In this document: in pieces, positions 1 through 6,196 of the stretch
Layout: the number at the start of each line of letters is the position of its first letter
Position numbering within the stretch: the first letter of the stretch is position 1
From: Bacillota bacterium
GTDB taxonomy: Bacteria; Bacillota; Clostridia; Christensenellales; CAG-138
Length of the DNA: 11,446 nt
Direction of reading: 5' to 3'
NCBI GenBank assembly: GCA_023393045.1
Contig: JAEWMV010000004.1
Span: 1 to 11,446 of the forward strand
Notes under the pieces: generated by a model
Database searches by the model: none
Told to the model about the DNA's origin: nothing
What the model saw: the letters and a program-made list of their open reading frames with translations, nothing else
Program-made: the position numbers and the translations under genes

Positions 1-1
1 C

Positions 2-775
2 GCCTCCGTCGGCACGGAAAAGAGCAAGGGCACCAAGGTGTTCGCCCTCGGCGGAAAAATCAACAACACCGGCCTTGTGGAAATCCCCATGGGCACGACG
101 CTGCGCGAGGTCATCTATGACATCGGCGGCGGCATACCGGGCGGCAAGAAGTTCAAGGCCGCGCAGACCGGCGGACCTTCCGGCGGCTGCATCCCGGCGG
201 AGCATCTGGACATCCCCATCGACTATGACAACCTCATCGCCATCGGCTCCATGATGGGCTCCGGCGGCATGATCGTCATGGATGAGGACAACTGCATGGT
301 CAACATTGCGAAGTTCTTTCTGGAGTTCACGGTGGACGAATCCTGCGGAAAGTGCCCGCCCTGCCGCATCGGCACGCGGCGCATGCTCGAGATACTTAAC
401 CGCATTTGCGACGGCAAGGGCGAGGAGGGCGACCTCGAGAAGCTCGAAAAGCTTGCGATTAACATCAAGGCCACGGCGCTTTGCGGCCTCGGCCAGACCG
501 CGCCCAACCCCGTGCTCTCCACCATCCGTTATTTCCGCGACGAGTACGAGGCGCACATCCGCGACCATCGCTGCCCGGCGGGCGTATGCAAGGCGCTGCT
601 GAGCTACTTCATCGATCCCGGCAAGTGCAAGGCGTGCAGCCTGTGCGCGAAGAACTGCCCGGTCAACGCCATTTCCGGCGCGCCCAAAACGCCTTATGTC
701 ATCGACCCGGCCAAGTGCATCAAGTGCGGCGCCTGCGAAACCGTGTGCAAATTCGGCGCGGTGTCGAGGAAATAA
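2..775 (+). CDS. NADH/NAD(P)-binding flavoprotein subunit, NuoF/HydB/HndC family (C-terminal part)
   Basis: The 5' end is cut by the window edge; the reading frame is open from base 2 and about 257 residues are visible. Proteins of this family oxidise or reduce NAD(P)H through FMN and pass electrons along iron-sulfur clusters, as the diaphorase subunit of electron-bifurcating [FeFe]-hydrogenases or NADH dehydrogenase-like complexes in the cytoplasm. The visible part starts inside the flavoprotein core ([15 protein letters not shown]), followed by the SLBB region ([11 protein letters not shown]). Next comes the N3-type 4Fe-4S motif CGKCPPC with its distant fourth Cys in ALCGLGQ. The end is a two-cluster ferredoxin domain ([12 protein letters not shown] and [11 protein letters not shown]). 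The C-terminal ferredoxin favours the HydB/HndC type over plain NuoF of respiratory complex I. The partner subunits must lie upstream, so the exact complex cannot be decided here. A hairpin terminator follows the stop. Confidence 0.93.
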   Translation, partial: ASVGTEKSKGTKVFALGGKINNTGLVEIPMGTTLREVIYDIGGGIPGGKKFKAAQTGGPSGGCIPAEHLDIPIDYDNLIAIGSMMGSGGMIVMDEDNCMVNIAKFFLEFTVDESCGKCPPCRIGTRRMLEILNRICDGKGEEGDLEKLEKLAINIKATALCGLGQTAPNPVLSTIRYFRDEYEAHIRDHRCPAGVCKALLSYFIDPGKCKACSLCAKNCPVNAISGAPKTPYVIDPAKCIKCGACETVCKFGAVSRK

Positions 776-810
776 CAAAAAAATTCAATATGCAGCGTTC
801 GCGCTGATAA

Positions 811-840
811 GAAAACGGCCCGTATATGCGGGCCGTTTTC
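811..840. terminator. bidirectional intrinsic terminator between convergent genes
   Basis: A perfect 12-bp inverted repeat (811-822 with 829-840) encloses a 6-base loop. It has a GC-rich core (CGGCCCG) flanked by an A run on the left and a T run on the right, so the hairpin can end transcripts in either direction. It lies between the stop of the NuoF-like gene (775) and the stop of the MerR-type gene on the other strand (867), and probably serves both. Confidence 0.85.
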
Positions 841-866
841 GCTTGTCCCATAAAGGTGGGCACGGA

Positions 867-2339
867 TTATTCCGCTTTTACCATCTCGTATTCCATGCTG
901 AAAGACTGCGCCGGCGCGTCCGCGTTTCCGGATGCGACGCTCTCCGGCAGCAGCGCGCCGCCCGTTGAGTCGATATAGCCGGAATGGGTTGTTTCGTATG
1001 AGAAGGCGACGCCGGCTTCGGTGAAATCATATGCGTCGAAGAACAGCTTTTCGATATGCTCCGCAATGCGCCCCGGCGTGCCGGAAAACAGGCCGACGCC
1101 CTCCTGCGCGCACGCGAAAGAGAGCGACGCGAGGAGAAGCGGCGCCTCATAGGAGGAGGAGCTGACCCATTCCTGCTCCCCGTCCAGCCTGAGCGTCAGC
1201 CGGATGGCCTTTATATACCCGTTTTCAAGCGCAAAATCGCACGCGGGTATGAGCTCGTCGCTATAAAAAACACTCTCCGTGCCCTCCGGCGTTGTTCTTG
1301 TCCAAGCGCCGGCCGCGTCCATATAGCCGGTGCCGAACTCGTACCCGAAATAACGGACGTAGTAATTATAGTTTTGCGCGAACTGCGCAACGGTCAAATC
1401 CCCGCGGTTGGGCGGCAGCATCTGTCCTAAAATAAGCGTCGCCACAACGAAGCCCGCCAACGCGTTTGCCGCGATGAAAGCGAGGACGCGGCGTGATTTG
1501 GTATCCTTGATGCTGTAGGACACGTACTCGTCCCAGGGCTGCACCTCACCGTCGCGGCAGCGCTTATAGCTGCGCCACATGCGCACGAGGTTGTAGACAG
1601 GTACTCCGTATCCCATGCCGGAGCGGATGATCTCCCATGTGCGTTCAAGCCCCTCGCCATAGGAGAGGAGACTGCCGTCGGGATTGGTGATGCGAAGGCC
1701 GAATATCGCTTTGCCGGGTGTCGTGCCGAAAAGGTGCAGCAGCAGCGGTTCGGTAAAAAGCAGCAGAAGAAGAGTGAAAAAGACGTCCAGAAAAAGTTTC
1801 AGCCCGCTCCTGCCCATGAGGTTTGCCTGAAAGATGAACGCGAGCGCCGCCGACCAGAGAAGCGAGCAGAGCGTGAGGTCGAAACTGCGCGCAAAGTATC
1901 TGCGCCAGGGGCGGAACACCTGCTCGATTCTTTCTCCCCACACCGTAAAATACGCGCCGCCGCCCTCCGGCGCGGTGCGCTCGATGCCCTCGAGGTATTT
2001 CTTCGCATCCAAATCGCAAAACGCAACCCGGTCCGCCCGCATGGCGCGGCAAACGTCCTGTGCCAGGGCGGCGCCTTCCTTTTCCCGCTCGAGCCGCGCA
2101 ATCTGCCGATCCAGCGCGGCGCCAAGCTCGGCTTCTCCGTCCCGGAGCTTTTTGATTTCCTCGAGCGATACGCGAAGGTTCCTGAGGAGCTTGACGCGCA
2201 GCAGCGTTTCGAGATCCTGCTTTGAATAGTCGCGGTATCCGTTGGCCATGCGCGCGGGCGCAATCAGCCCTTCCCGCTCATAAAAACGGATGTTCGCCCG
2301 GTCCATGCCCGTTTGCGCTTCGATTTCCTTAACCGTCAT
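867..2339 (-). CDS. membrane-bound MerR-family regulator with RDD domain
   Basis: This 490-residue protein joins three parts. Residues 1-70 are a MerR winged helix (VKEIEAQTGMDRANIRFYE, then NGYRDY), and about 72-93 form a likely short coiled-coil linker. Residues about 144-280 look like an RDD domain: ARSFDLTL with Arg151 and Asp154, hydrophobic segments near 154-171 and 181-204, and the hallmark TTPGKAIFGLRI at 206-217. A third hydrophobic segment at about 284-307 is followed by a roughly 180-residue tail with Tyr-rich stretches, which I do not recognise. The tail probably lies on the outer side of the membrane, but topology is inferred. RDD proteins are integral membrane proteins, some linked to transport. 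The likely role is a one-component sensor that signals from membrane or envelope to DNA; its ligand and targets are unknown. The ATG is preceded by a purine-rich GGAAGGGG ribosome site. The gene is monocistronic on this strand, with its own MerR-like promoter. Confidence 0.88.
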   Translation of the reverse strand: MTVKEIEAQTGMDRANIRFYEREGLIAPARMANGYRDYSKQDLETLLRVKLLRNLRVSLEEIKKLRDGEAELGAALDRQIARLEREKEGAALAQDVCRAMRADRVAFCDLDAKKYLEGIERTAPEGGGAYFTVWGERIEQVFRPWRRYFARSFDLTLCSLLWSAALAFIFQANLMGRSGLKLFLDVFFTLLLLLFTEPLLLHLFGTTPGKAIFGLRITNPDGSLLSYGEGLERTWEIIRSGMGYGVPVYNLVRMWRSYKRCRDGEVQPWDEYVSYSIKDTKSRRVLAFIAANALAGFVVATLILGQMLPPNRGDLTVAQFAQNYNYYVRYFGYEFGTGYMDAAGAWTRTTPEGTESVFYSDELIPACDFALENGYIKAIRLTLRLDGEQEWVSSSSYEAPLLLASLSFACAQEGVGLFSGTPGRIAEHIEKLFFDAYDFTEAGVAFSYETTHSGYIDSTGGALLPESVASGNADAPAQSFSMEYEMVKAE

Positions 2340-2369
2340 ATCGCCCTTCCCCTTCCAAATTTCAACTTT

Positions 2370-2400
2370 ATTGTAAGGGGTAAAGACGCTTCACAGTCAA
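2370..2400 (-). promoter_or_regulatory. MerR-type promoter with 19-bp spacer and spacer dyad
   Basis: On the minus strand, a -35 TTGACT (2395-2400) and -10 TACAAT (2370-2375) are separated by 19 bp instead of the usual 17. The spacer holds an imperfect dyad, GTGAAG-CGT-CTTTAC (2380-2394), with five of six pairs matching. Over-long spacers with an internal dyad are the known signature of promoters untwisted by MerR-family regulators. The start codon at 2339 lies about 25 bases beyond the expected transcription start. Autoregulation by the adjacent MerR-RDD protein is inferred. Confidence 0.65.
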
Positions 2401-2449
2401 GCGTTTTTATCTTTTATTCACGATTGGGATTCATTTCAATAAAATCCCC

Positions 2450-2472
2450 GCGCGCCGCCGCCGCGCTTTTTT
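2450..2472 (+). terminator. possible short GC hairpin with T tract
   Basis: GCGCG (2450-2454) can pair with CGCGC (2462-2466) across a 7-base loop, directly followed by six T (2467-2472). The stem is only 5 bp, but all G-C. No plus-strand gene lies immediately upstream, so it may block stray or antisense transcription from the MerR region into the spoVA operon, or be chance in GC-rich DNA. The rest of 2401-2509 shows only an inverted repeat, GGGATT with AATCCC (2426-2448), of unknown meaning. Confidence 0.3.
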
Positions 2473-2509
2473 GTCCGCAAAGCAAGATGTCTTTCGCCCT
2501 TTTATGCGT

Positions 2510-2539
2510 TTAATAAAAAGGCGCGTTATGCAAATACTA
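2510..2539 (+). promoter_or_regulatory. candidate sigma-G-like forespore promoter of the spoVA operon
   Basis: TTAATA (2510-2515) and AATACTA (2533-2539) are separated by 17 bases. This is one mismatch per element from the sigma-G-type pattern TGAATA and CATACTA. It lies 18 bases upstream of the AGGAGG of the first operon gene. In Bacillus subtilis the spoVA operon is transcribed by sigma-G in the forespore, which makes the match meaningful, but the assignment rests on a motif read by eye. Confidence 0.45.
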
Positions 2540-2571
2540 AGCTTAACAAACGTTTTTAGGAGGAAAGCGAA

Positions 2572-2727
2572 ATGCTTAGAGCAAGGAAGGTCACCTTCAT
2601 CATATTGTTCGCAGCGCTGCTCGCGCTTATGAGCCTGCTCGTATACAGGACGTTCTTCGCGCCAGGCGGCGAGGAAAGCTGGAACGGCGCGCGCTTTGTG
2701 TGCATAGAGGCGCAGGATGCGCGCTGA
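2572..2727 (+). CDS. small single-pass membrane protein, first gene of spoVA operon
   Basis: This is a 51-residue open frame with a consensus AGGAGG (2558-2563) 8 bases before its ATG. The N-terminus is basic (MLRARK), followed by one hydrophobic segment at about residues 7-24 and then a short polar tail with one Cys (VCIEA). It would be a bitopic inner-membrane protein or an uncleaved signal anchor; there is no lipobox. It heads a compact cluster leading into spoVAC, so forespore expression and a part in spore membrane function are reasonable inferences. I do not recognise the family. It is not SpoVAA or SpoVAB, which are much larger. The strong ribosome site and operon position support a real gene. 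Confidence 0.7.
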   Translation: MLRARKVTFIILFAALLALMSLLVYRTFFAPGGEESWNGARFVCIEAQDAR

Positions 2728-2740
2728 GGAGTTTTACACG

Positions 2741-2863
2741 ATGCCAAAACCTGATATCACGCTGCTCAACGCGGGTTCATTGAACCCCATGGACAGGGAG
2801 CAGCGCTTCGCGCCGCCGAAGCCGCGCACAGGCAGCGACAAGGAGCCGGAAAATGACAAGTAA
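2741..2863 (+). CDS. small hydrophilic protein of unknown function in spoVA operon
   Basis: This 40-residue frame has GAGGAG (2726-2731) 9 bases before the ATG and overlaps the start of spoVAC by 11 bases. That arrangement suggests translational coupling. The product is charged and Pro-rich (NPMDREQRFAPPKPRTG), with no hydrophobic segment, and is probably largely unstructured. I recognise no family. It might be a small partner of the SpoVA channel, or a leader frame whose translation delivers ribosomes to spoVAC. Its good ribosome site and tight packing argue for translation, but coding status should be treated as probable. Confidence 0.6.
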   Translation: MPKPDITLLNAGSLNPMDREQRFAPPKPRTGSDKEPENDK

Positions 2864-3308
2864 AAAACCGGCCACGAAAAAAGAACTCGAATATCAAGAG
2901 CTTGTTGACCGGCGCGCGCCCAAAAGCAAGGTTTTAACGCAATGCGTACTCGCGTTCCTCTCCGGCGGGCTCATCTGCTGCATCGGCCAGCTCGTATCTG
3001 ACTTCGCGCGGCTGACGCTCCATTTCGATAAGCCGGAGGTTTCCGCCTTCACCGCCATCGTGATGGTATTTCTGGGCGCGACGCTCACGGGCGTGGGCCT
3101 CTACGACAGGATAGGCGCGTGGGCGGGCGCGGGCTCCGTGGTGCCCATCACGGGCTTTGCCAACTCCATCGTATCGCCTGCGATGGAATTCAGGCGAGAA
3201 GGCTTTGTGCTCGGCTTGGGGGCGAAGCTCTTTTCCATAGCGGGCCCCGTGCTGGTGTACGGCATCAGCGCGTCGATCATCGTCGGGCTGCTCTCGCTTT
3301 TGTTCTAG
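2853..3308 (+). CDS. spoVAC: stage V sporulation protein AC (SpoVAC)
   Basis: SpoVAC is an integral protein of the spore inner membrane. In Bacillus it acts as a mechanosensitive channel in the SpoVA complex, which moves Ca-dipicolinic acid into the forespore and releases it at germination. The 151 residues match the usual length of about 150. After a charged N-terminus come hydrophobic segments near 30-50, 64-86 and 117-150. The conserved stretches GGLICCIGQ (38-46), YDRIGAWAGAGS (84-95) and VPITGFANS (97-105) are present. The ATG has AAGGAG 7 bases upstream and overlaps the preceding small gene. It shares the GAGxxVPxTGF motif and GG-IC-GQ start with SpoVAE two genes downstream, showing the two are paralogues. 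A new AGGAGG overlapping its stop serves spoVAD. Confidence 0.96.
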   Translation: MTSKKPATKKELEYQELVDRRAPKSKVLTQCVLAFLSGGLICCIGQLVSDFARLTLHFDKPEVSAFTAIVMVFLGATLTGVGLYDRIGAWAGAGSVVPITGFANSIVSPAMEFRREGFVLGLGAKLFSIAGPVLVYGISASIIVGLLSLLF

Positions 3309-3321
3309 GAGGATTTTTATC

Positions 3322-4353
3322 ATGCGAAGCAAATGTATAGGCCGCCGCACGGTGGCGTTTTCAAGCACGCCGCGCATCATCGCGGGCGAATCGGTTGTGA
3401 GCAAGATGGAGGGGGAGGGGCCGCTGGGCAAGTTTTTCGACACGGTGCTCGAGGACGACACATGGGGCGAAAAGACATGGGAGCTTGCCGAGCGCAAGAT
3501 GTTCGTGCACGTCGTGAAAATGGCGCTCGACAAAGCGGGGCTCGCGGCGAGCGAGGCGGACCTCCTGCTCGGCGGCGACCTTTTAAACCAGCTCATCACC
3601 GCCAACTATGCCGCGCGCGAGCTGAACATCCCTTTCCTCGGCTTGTACAGCGCGTGCTCGACCATGGCGGAGTCGCTGCTCGTGGGCGCGATGCTCATGG
3701 ACGGAGGCTACGCCGCCCACATCGCGTGCGCGGCGGCGAGCCATTTCTGCACGGCGGAGCGGCAGTACAGGATGCCGCTTGAGATGGGCACGCAGGCGGT
3801 GCCCACCGCCCAGCGCACGGTCACGGGCGCGGGCTGCACGATACTTGCGGACGCCTCCTGCCGGGATAAAAGCCAGTTCCAGTCCATTTTCATCACCCAC
3901 GGCGCGATAGGCCGCGTGGTGGATCTGGGGGTTGCGGATATCGCCAACATGGGCGCCGCGATGGCGCCCGCGGCGGCGGACACGCTCGTCGCCCATCTTC
4001 AGGATACAGGCTTCCGGCCCGAGCACTACGACGTCATCGTCACCGGCGATTTGGGTAAGCTCGGCAGCGAGCTGTTCCTGGAGCTTTGCAAAAAAGAGGG
4101 CGTGGATGTGGGGGAGCGCCATGTAGACTGCGGCAACATCATCTTCTCTCCCGACCAGAACGTCAACTGCGGCGGCAGCGGCTGCGGTTGCAGCGCGGTC
4201 ACGCTCAACGGGTATCTCTTGAAGCGCATGGAGGCGAAGGACTTCCGCCGCATGTTCTTCATGGCGACGGGCGCGCTCATGAGTACCACTTCCGGTATGC
4301 AGGGGGAGAGCATACCGGGCATCGCGCACGGCGTGGCGATAGAAAGGAGATAA
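3322..4353 (+). CDS. spoVAD: stage V sporulation protein AD (SpoVAD), DPA-binding
   Basis: SpoVAD is the soluble, dipicolinic acid-binding component of the SpoVA system. It has a thiolase-like fold without known enzymatic activity and associates with the spore inner membrane. The protein has 343 residues, near the 338 of B. subtilis. Family features seen are the N-terminal GRRTVAFSSTPRIIAGES, the thiolase-like elbow YSACSTMAES (109-118), CAAASHFCTAERQYRMPLE (136-154), TVTGAGCTIL, VTGDLGKLGSE (240-250) and the Gly/Cys-rich GGSGCGCSA (284-292). Translation starts at the ATG 9 bases after AGGAGG. It sits between spoVAC and spoVAE with gaps of 13 and 3 bases, so the three are certainly co-transcribed. 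Confidence 0.97.
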   Translation: MRSKCIGRRTVAFSSTPRIIAGESVVSKMEGEGPLGKFFDTVLEDDTWGEKTWELAERKMFVHVVKMALDKAGLAASEADLLLGGDLLNQLITANYAARELNIPFLGLYSACSTMAESLLVGAMLMDGGYAAHIACAAASHFCTAERQYRMPLEMGTQAVPTAQRTVTGAGCTILADASCRDKSQFQSIFITHGAIGRVVDLGVADIANMGAAMAPAAADTLVAHLQDTGFRPEHYDVIVTGDLGKLGSELFLELCKKEGVDVGERHVDCGNIIFSPDQNVNCGGSGCGCSAVTLNGYLLKRMEAKDFRRMFFMATGALMSTTSGMQGESIPGIAHGVAIERR

Positions 4354-4356
4354 GCG

Positions 4357-4722
4357 ATGGAATTCATGGATTATGTTTATGCGTTTTTGATCGGCGGCGC
4401 CATCTGCGTGGTGGGGCAGCTGCTCATGAGCTATACGAAGCTCACGCCTGCGCGCATACTCGTGCTCTTTGTGACCGCAGGCGTGATTTTGACGGCGCTC
4501 GGCCTCTATGAGCCGCTGGTGGAGCTTGCGGGCGCGGGGGCGACCGTACCGCTCACGGGTTTTGGATACTCTCTGGGCAAGGGCGCGATAGAGGCCGCCA
4601 AGGAGAAGGGCGCGCTCGGAGCGTTCACGGGCGGGGTCATCGCCACGGCGGGCGGCATCGCGGCCGCGGTGTTTTTCGGCGCGCTCAACGCCATCATCTT
4701 CAAGCCGCGCACCAAGAAATAG
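4357..4722 (+). CDS. spoVAE: stage V sporulation protein AE (SpoVAE/AEb)
   Basis: This is the small membrane protein of the SpoVA complex, needed with SpoVAC and SpoVAD for dipicolinic acid uptake in the forespore. Its 121 residues fit SpoVAEb, the membrane form, and not the soluble SpoVAEa. Hydrophobic segments lie near 5-25, 31-52 and 87-115. The motif AGAGATVPLTGFGYSLGKGAIEAAKEKG (58-85) is diagnostic, and the C-terminus is basic (KPRTKK). AGGAGA ends 6 bases before the ATG, and only 3 bases separate it from the spoVAD stop. It is the last gene of the operon; spoVAA, spoVAB, spoVAEa and spoVAF are absent here, as in the minimal three-gene version known from clostridia. Confidence 0.96.
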   Translation: MEFMDYVYAFLIGGAICVVGQLLMSYTKLTPARILVLFVTAGVILTALGLYEPLVELAGAGATVPLTGFGYSLGKGAIEAAKEKGALGAFTGGVIATAGGIAAAVFFGALNAIIFKPRTKK

Positions 4723-4745
4723 GCAAGCGCACATAATAAAAAGGG

Positions 4746-4764
4746 CGGCAGGTTCGTCCTGCCG
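4746..4764. terminator. intrinsic terminator, mainly for the minus-strand xdhC operon
   Basis: CGGCAGG (4746-4752) pairs perfectly with CCTGCCG (4758-4764) across a 5-base loop. On the minus strand the stem is followed by CCCTTTTTATT, a good T tract ending the xdhC transcript, whose stop is at 4787. On the plus strand the following bases are T-rich but interrupted, so it may also end the spoVA transcript less efficiently. Confidence 0.8.
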
Positions 4765-4786
4765 ATTCATGCTGTCTTCTTTCTCT

Positions 4787-5590
4787 TTAAGGAATGAGCT
4801 CCGGCTTTTTCAGGTGCGCGCCGCTTTTGTCATAGCGGACGCAAAGCATCTCGGCGAGTATCGCCACGGCGATCTCCTCCGGCGTTTCGCCGCCGATGTC
4901 AAGGCCGATGGGCGCGTATACTTCCCACAGCGCGTCCCTGCCGACACCTTGATCGAGCAGCGCCTGATACACTTCGCGCACCTTGTTCTTGCTGCCGATC
5001 ATGCCGATGTATTTTGCTTTTTTCGCAAGCACCGCCCCGAGCGATTCCGCGTCGCACATGTGGCCGTGCGTGACGATGACGTAATACGCGCCTTCGGGGA
5101 TTTCCGCTTCGGCAAGCGCTTTTGCAAAGCTTTCAACGTGAATGTACGCGTCCTCGTCGGATACGTTCCCCGGCAGGGCGGATTTTTCCCTGTCGTCGTA
5201 AAACGTGACTTCAAACCCGACCGGGCGCGCCATCGAGGCAAGCGCAAGGCCGACGTGGCCCGCGCCGCATATCACAAGCCGCGGACGCGCGCGGAACACT
5301 TCGGTCAGCAGCGCCATTTTGCCTCCGCAGGCCATTTTAACGTCCTTGGCCAAGTCGTATTCGATATAATCGTTCCTGCCGCGCCGGATGCATTCGAGCG
5401 CATGGAGCGCGCCCACGCGCTCTATCGCGCCGCCGCCTATCGTGCCGTGCTCCTCGCCGGATGCAAAAACAAGCAGCTTGCCGTGCTTGCGCGGTGCGCT
5501 GCCCGAAGTGCTCACGATGGTGACGATGGCATGGTCCCGGCCCGCTTCGCGTGCGGCGAGGGAAAGTTCTAAAATCTCGTTTTCGTTCAT
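4787..5590 (-). CDS. xdhC: XdhC/CoxI-family molybdenum cofactor maturation protein
   Basis: XdhC-type proteins bind the molybdenum cofactor and help its sulfuration and insertion into xanthine dehydrogenase-family hydroxylases. The 267 residues hold the XdhC/CoxI N-terminal domain (STSGSAPRKHGKLLV at 27-41, GTIGGGAIE at 49-57, CGGKM at 88-92). A C-terminal Rossmann domain follows (RLVICGAGHVG at 104-114, YDDRE, VTHGHMCD at 173-180, YIGMIGSKNK at 194-203, IGLDIGGETPEEIA). The frame is open further upstream, but homology begins at the ATG at 5590. That codon overlaps the stop of the preceding gene as ATGA. No ribosome site precedes it, so it probably depends on translational coupling. No molybdoenzyme gene lies in the window, so its client is elsewhere. 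Other members of the family have been linked to selenium-dependent molybdenum hydroxylases, an alternative role. Confidence 0.93.
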   Translation of the reverse strand: MNENEILELSLAAREAGRDHAIVTIVSTSGSAPRKHGKLLVFASGEEHGTIGGGAIERVGALHALECIRRGRNDYIEYDLAKDVKMACGGKMALLTEVFRARPRLVICGAGHVGLALASMARPVGFEVTFYDDREKSALPGNVSDEDAYIHVESFAKALAEAEIPEGAYYVIVTHGHMCDAESLGAVLAKKAKYIGMIGSKNKVREVYQALLDQGVGRDALWEVYAPIGLDIGGETPEEIAVAILAEMLCVRYDKSGAHLKKPELIP

Positions 5591-6003
5591 GACAGCACGT
5601 TGTCGATGAGCATAAGCAACTCCAGTACGCTCCTGAATTGTGTTTCGCTCTTTTGTTCCAGCCACACGAGGCGGCCCTGCCAGCTTGCGTTCTGGCGGAA
5701 AAGCACGTTGAGCTTGAAGGTCGCGAGCGCGGGCTCGCAGTCTTCCCCGTCTAAGCGTTTTGAGCCGGAACAGGGTTGACAGGGGATGAAGCTGCGGCAT
5801 TCCATGGCCTTTTGCGGATAGCCCAATGAATCGAGCAGCTCTTCGACGAGCATGAGCAGCTGCGTTACATTTTCAAAGCGCATCTCATGCGCGAAATAAG
5901 GATTGCAAAGCGTGCCGCAAAGATTCTTATCCCGGTAGGATGTGATCTTAATCAGGCTCGTTTTGATTTCGTACGGTATGAAACCGTTCGTCAATCCCTC
6001 CAT
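5587..6003 (-). CDS. conserved-looking Cys-rich protein of unknown function, coupled to xdhC
   Basis: This is a 138-residue soluble protein. I chose the ATG at 6003 because AGGTGA (plus-strand 6009-6014) lies 5 bases before it; a GTG at 6012 in frame overlaps that ribosome site. The protein has a beta-rich look (FIPYEIKTSLIKITSYRDKNLCGTL), a helical middle (NVTQLLMLVEELLDSLGYP), a Cys cluster (CRSFIPCQPC at 69-78) and an end FRQNASWQGRLVWLEQKSETQFRSVLELL. There are six Cys in all (29, 33, 69, 75, 78, 89), compatible with metal binding but not proof of it. The ending resembles hypothetical proteins I recall as widespread in Clostridia, with no known function. Its stop overlaps the xdhC start by 4 bases, implying stoichiometric expression with XdhC. 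No membrane segment or signal peptide is seen. Confidence 0.85.
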   Translation of the reverse strand: MEGLTNGFIPYEIKTSLIKITSYRDKNLCGTLCNPYFAHEMRFENVTQLLMLVEELLDSLGYPQKAMECRSFIPCQPCSGSKRLDGEDCEPALATFKLNVLFRQNASWQGRLVWLEQKSETQFRSVLELLMLIDNVLS

Positions 6004-6050
6004 GCTCTTCACCTCATATCACGACGCGTCCTTTTGTTCGTCCTGATACG

Positions 6051-6083
6051 ATTATATAAACACACAGTTACACTAGCGTTACA
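6051..6083 (-). promoter_or_regulatory. promoter of the 138-aa/xdhC operon with 11-bp-period direct repeat
   Basis: A perfect minus-strand -10 TATAAT lies at 6051-6056, but no TTGACA-like -35 exists at the right distance. In that place is a direct repeat, TGTAAC twice (minus strand; plus GTTACA at 6067-6072 and 6078-6083), with a period of 11 bp and 10 bp from the -10. SARP activators are known to bind heptamer-type direct repeats of 11-bp period abutting the -10, and a SARP-like gene starts at 6281 on the other strand. That this protein binds here is inference. Confidence 0.55.
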
Positions 6084-6196
6084 AATACGCCCTTCGCTCT
6101 CCTTTTTTTGCGCCAAAAAACGAAAAAAACAACCATTACCCCAATATATGACCTTTTCCGCCAAGAATTATACCATATTCAGTGACGTTCAGGCTA

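Noticed and set aside
2450..2466. short CCG-type tandem repeat
   Set aside because: Only a few units, explained by GC richness and the hairpin; not a CRISPR array or a meaningful microsatellite.
3583..4770. 395-aa open frame on the minus strand across spoVAD and spoVAE
   Set aside because: It lies fully antisense to strongly recognised genes, has a low-complexity Arg/Ala/His-rich composition and matches no family. It is a by-product of GC-rich codon use.
4769..5572. 267-aa plus-strand open frame opposite xdhC
   Set aside because: The minus-strand XdhC motifs are unambiguous; the plus-strand frame is biased in composition and lacks a ribosome site.
5591..5800. N-terminal extension of XdhC to an ATG at 5800
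   Set aside because: The extra 70 residues are Arg-rich, unlike the family, and overlap the upstream coding gene; the ATGA junction at 5587-5590 is the natural start.
6103..6131. T and A runs flanking GCGCC, read as a terminator
   Set aside because: The T and A runs could pair only around a very small centre and there is no gene ending nearby; more likely AT-rich DNA between divergent promoters.
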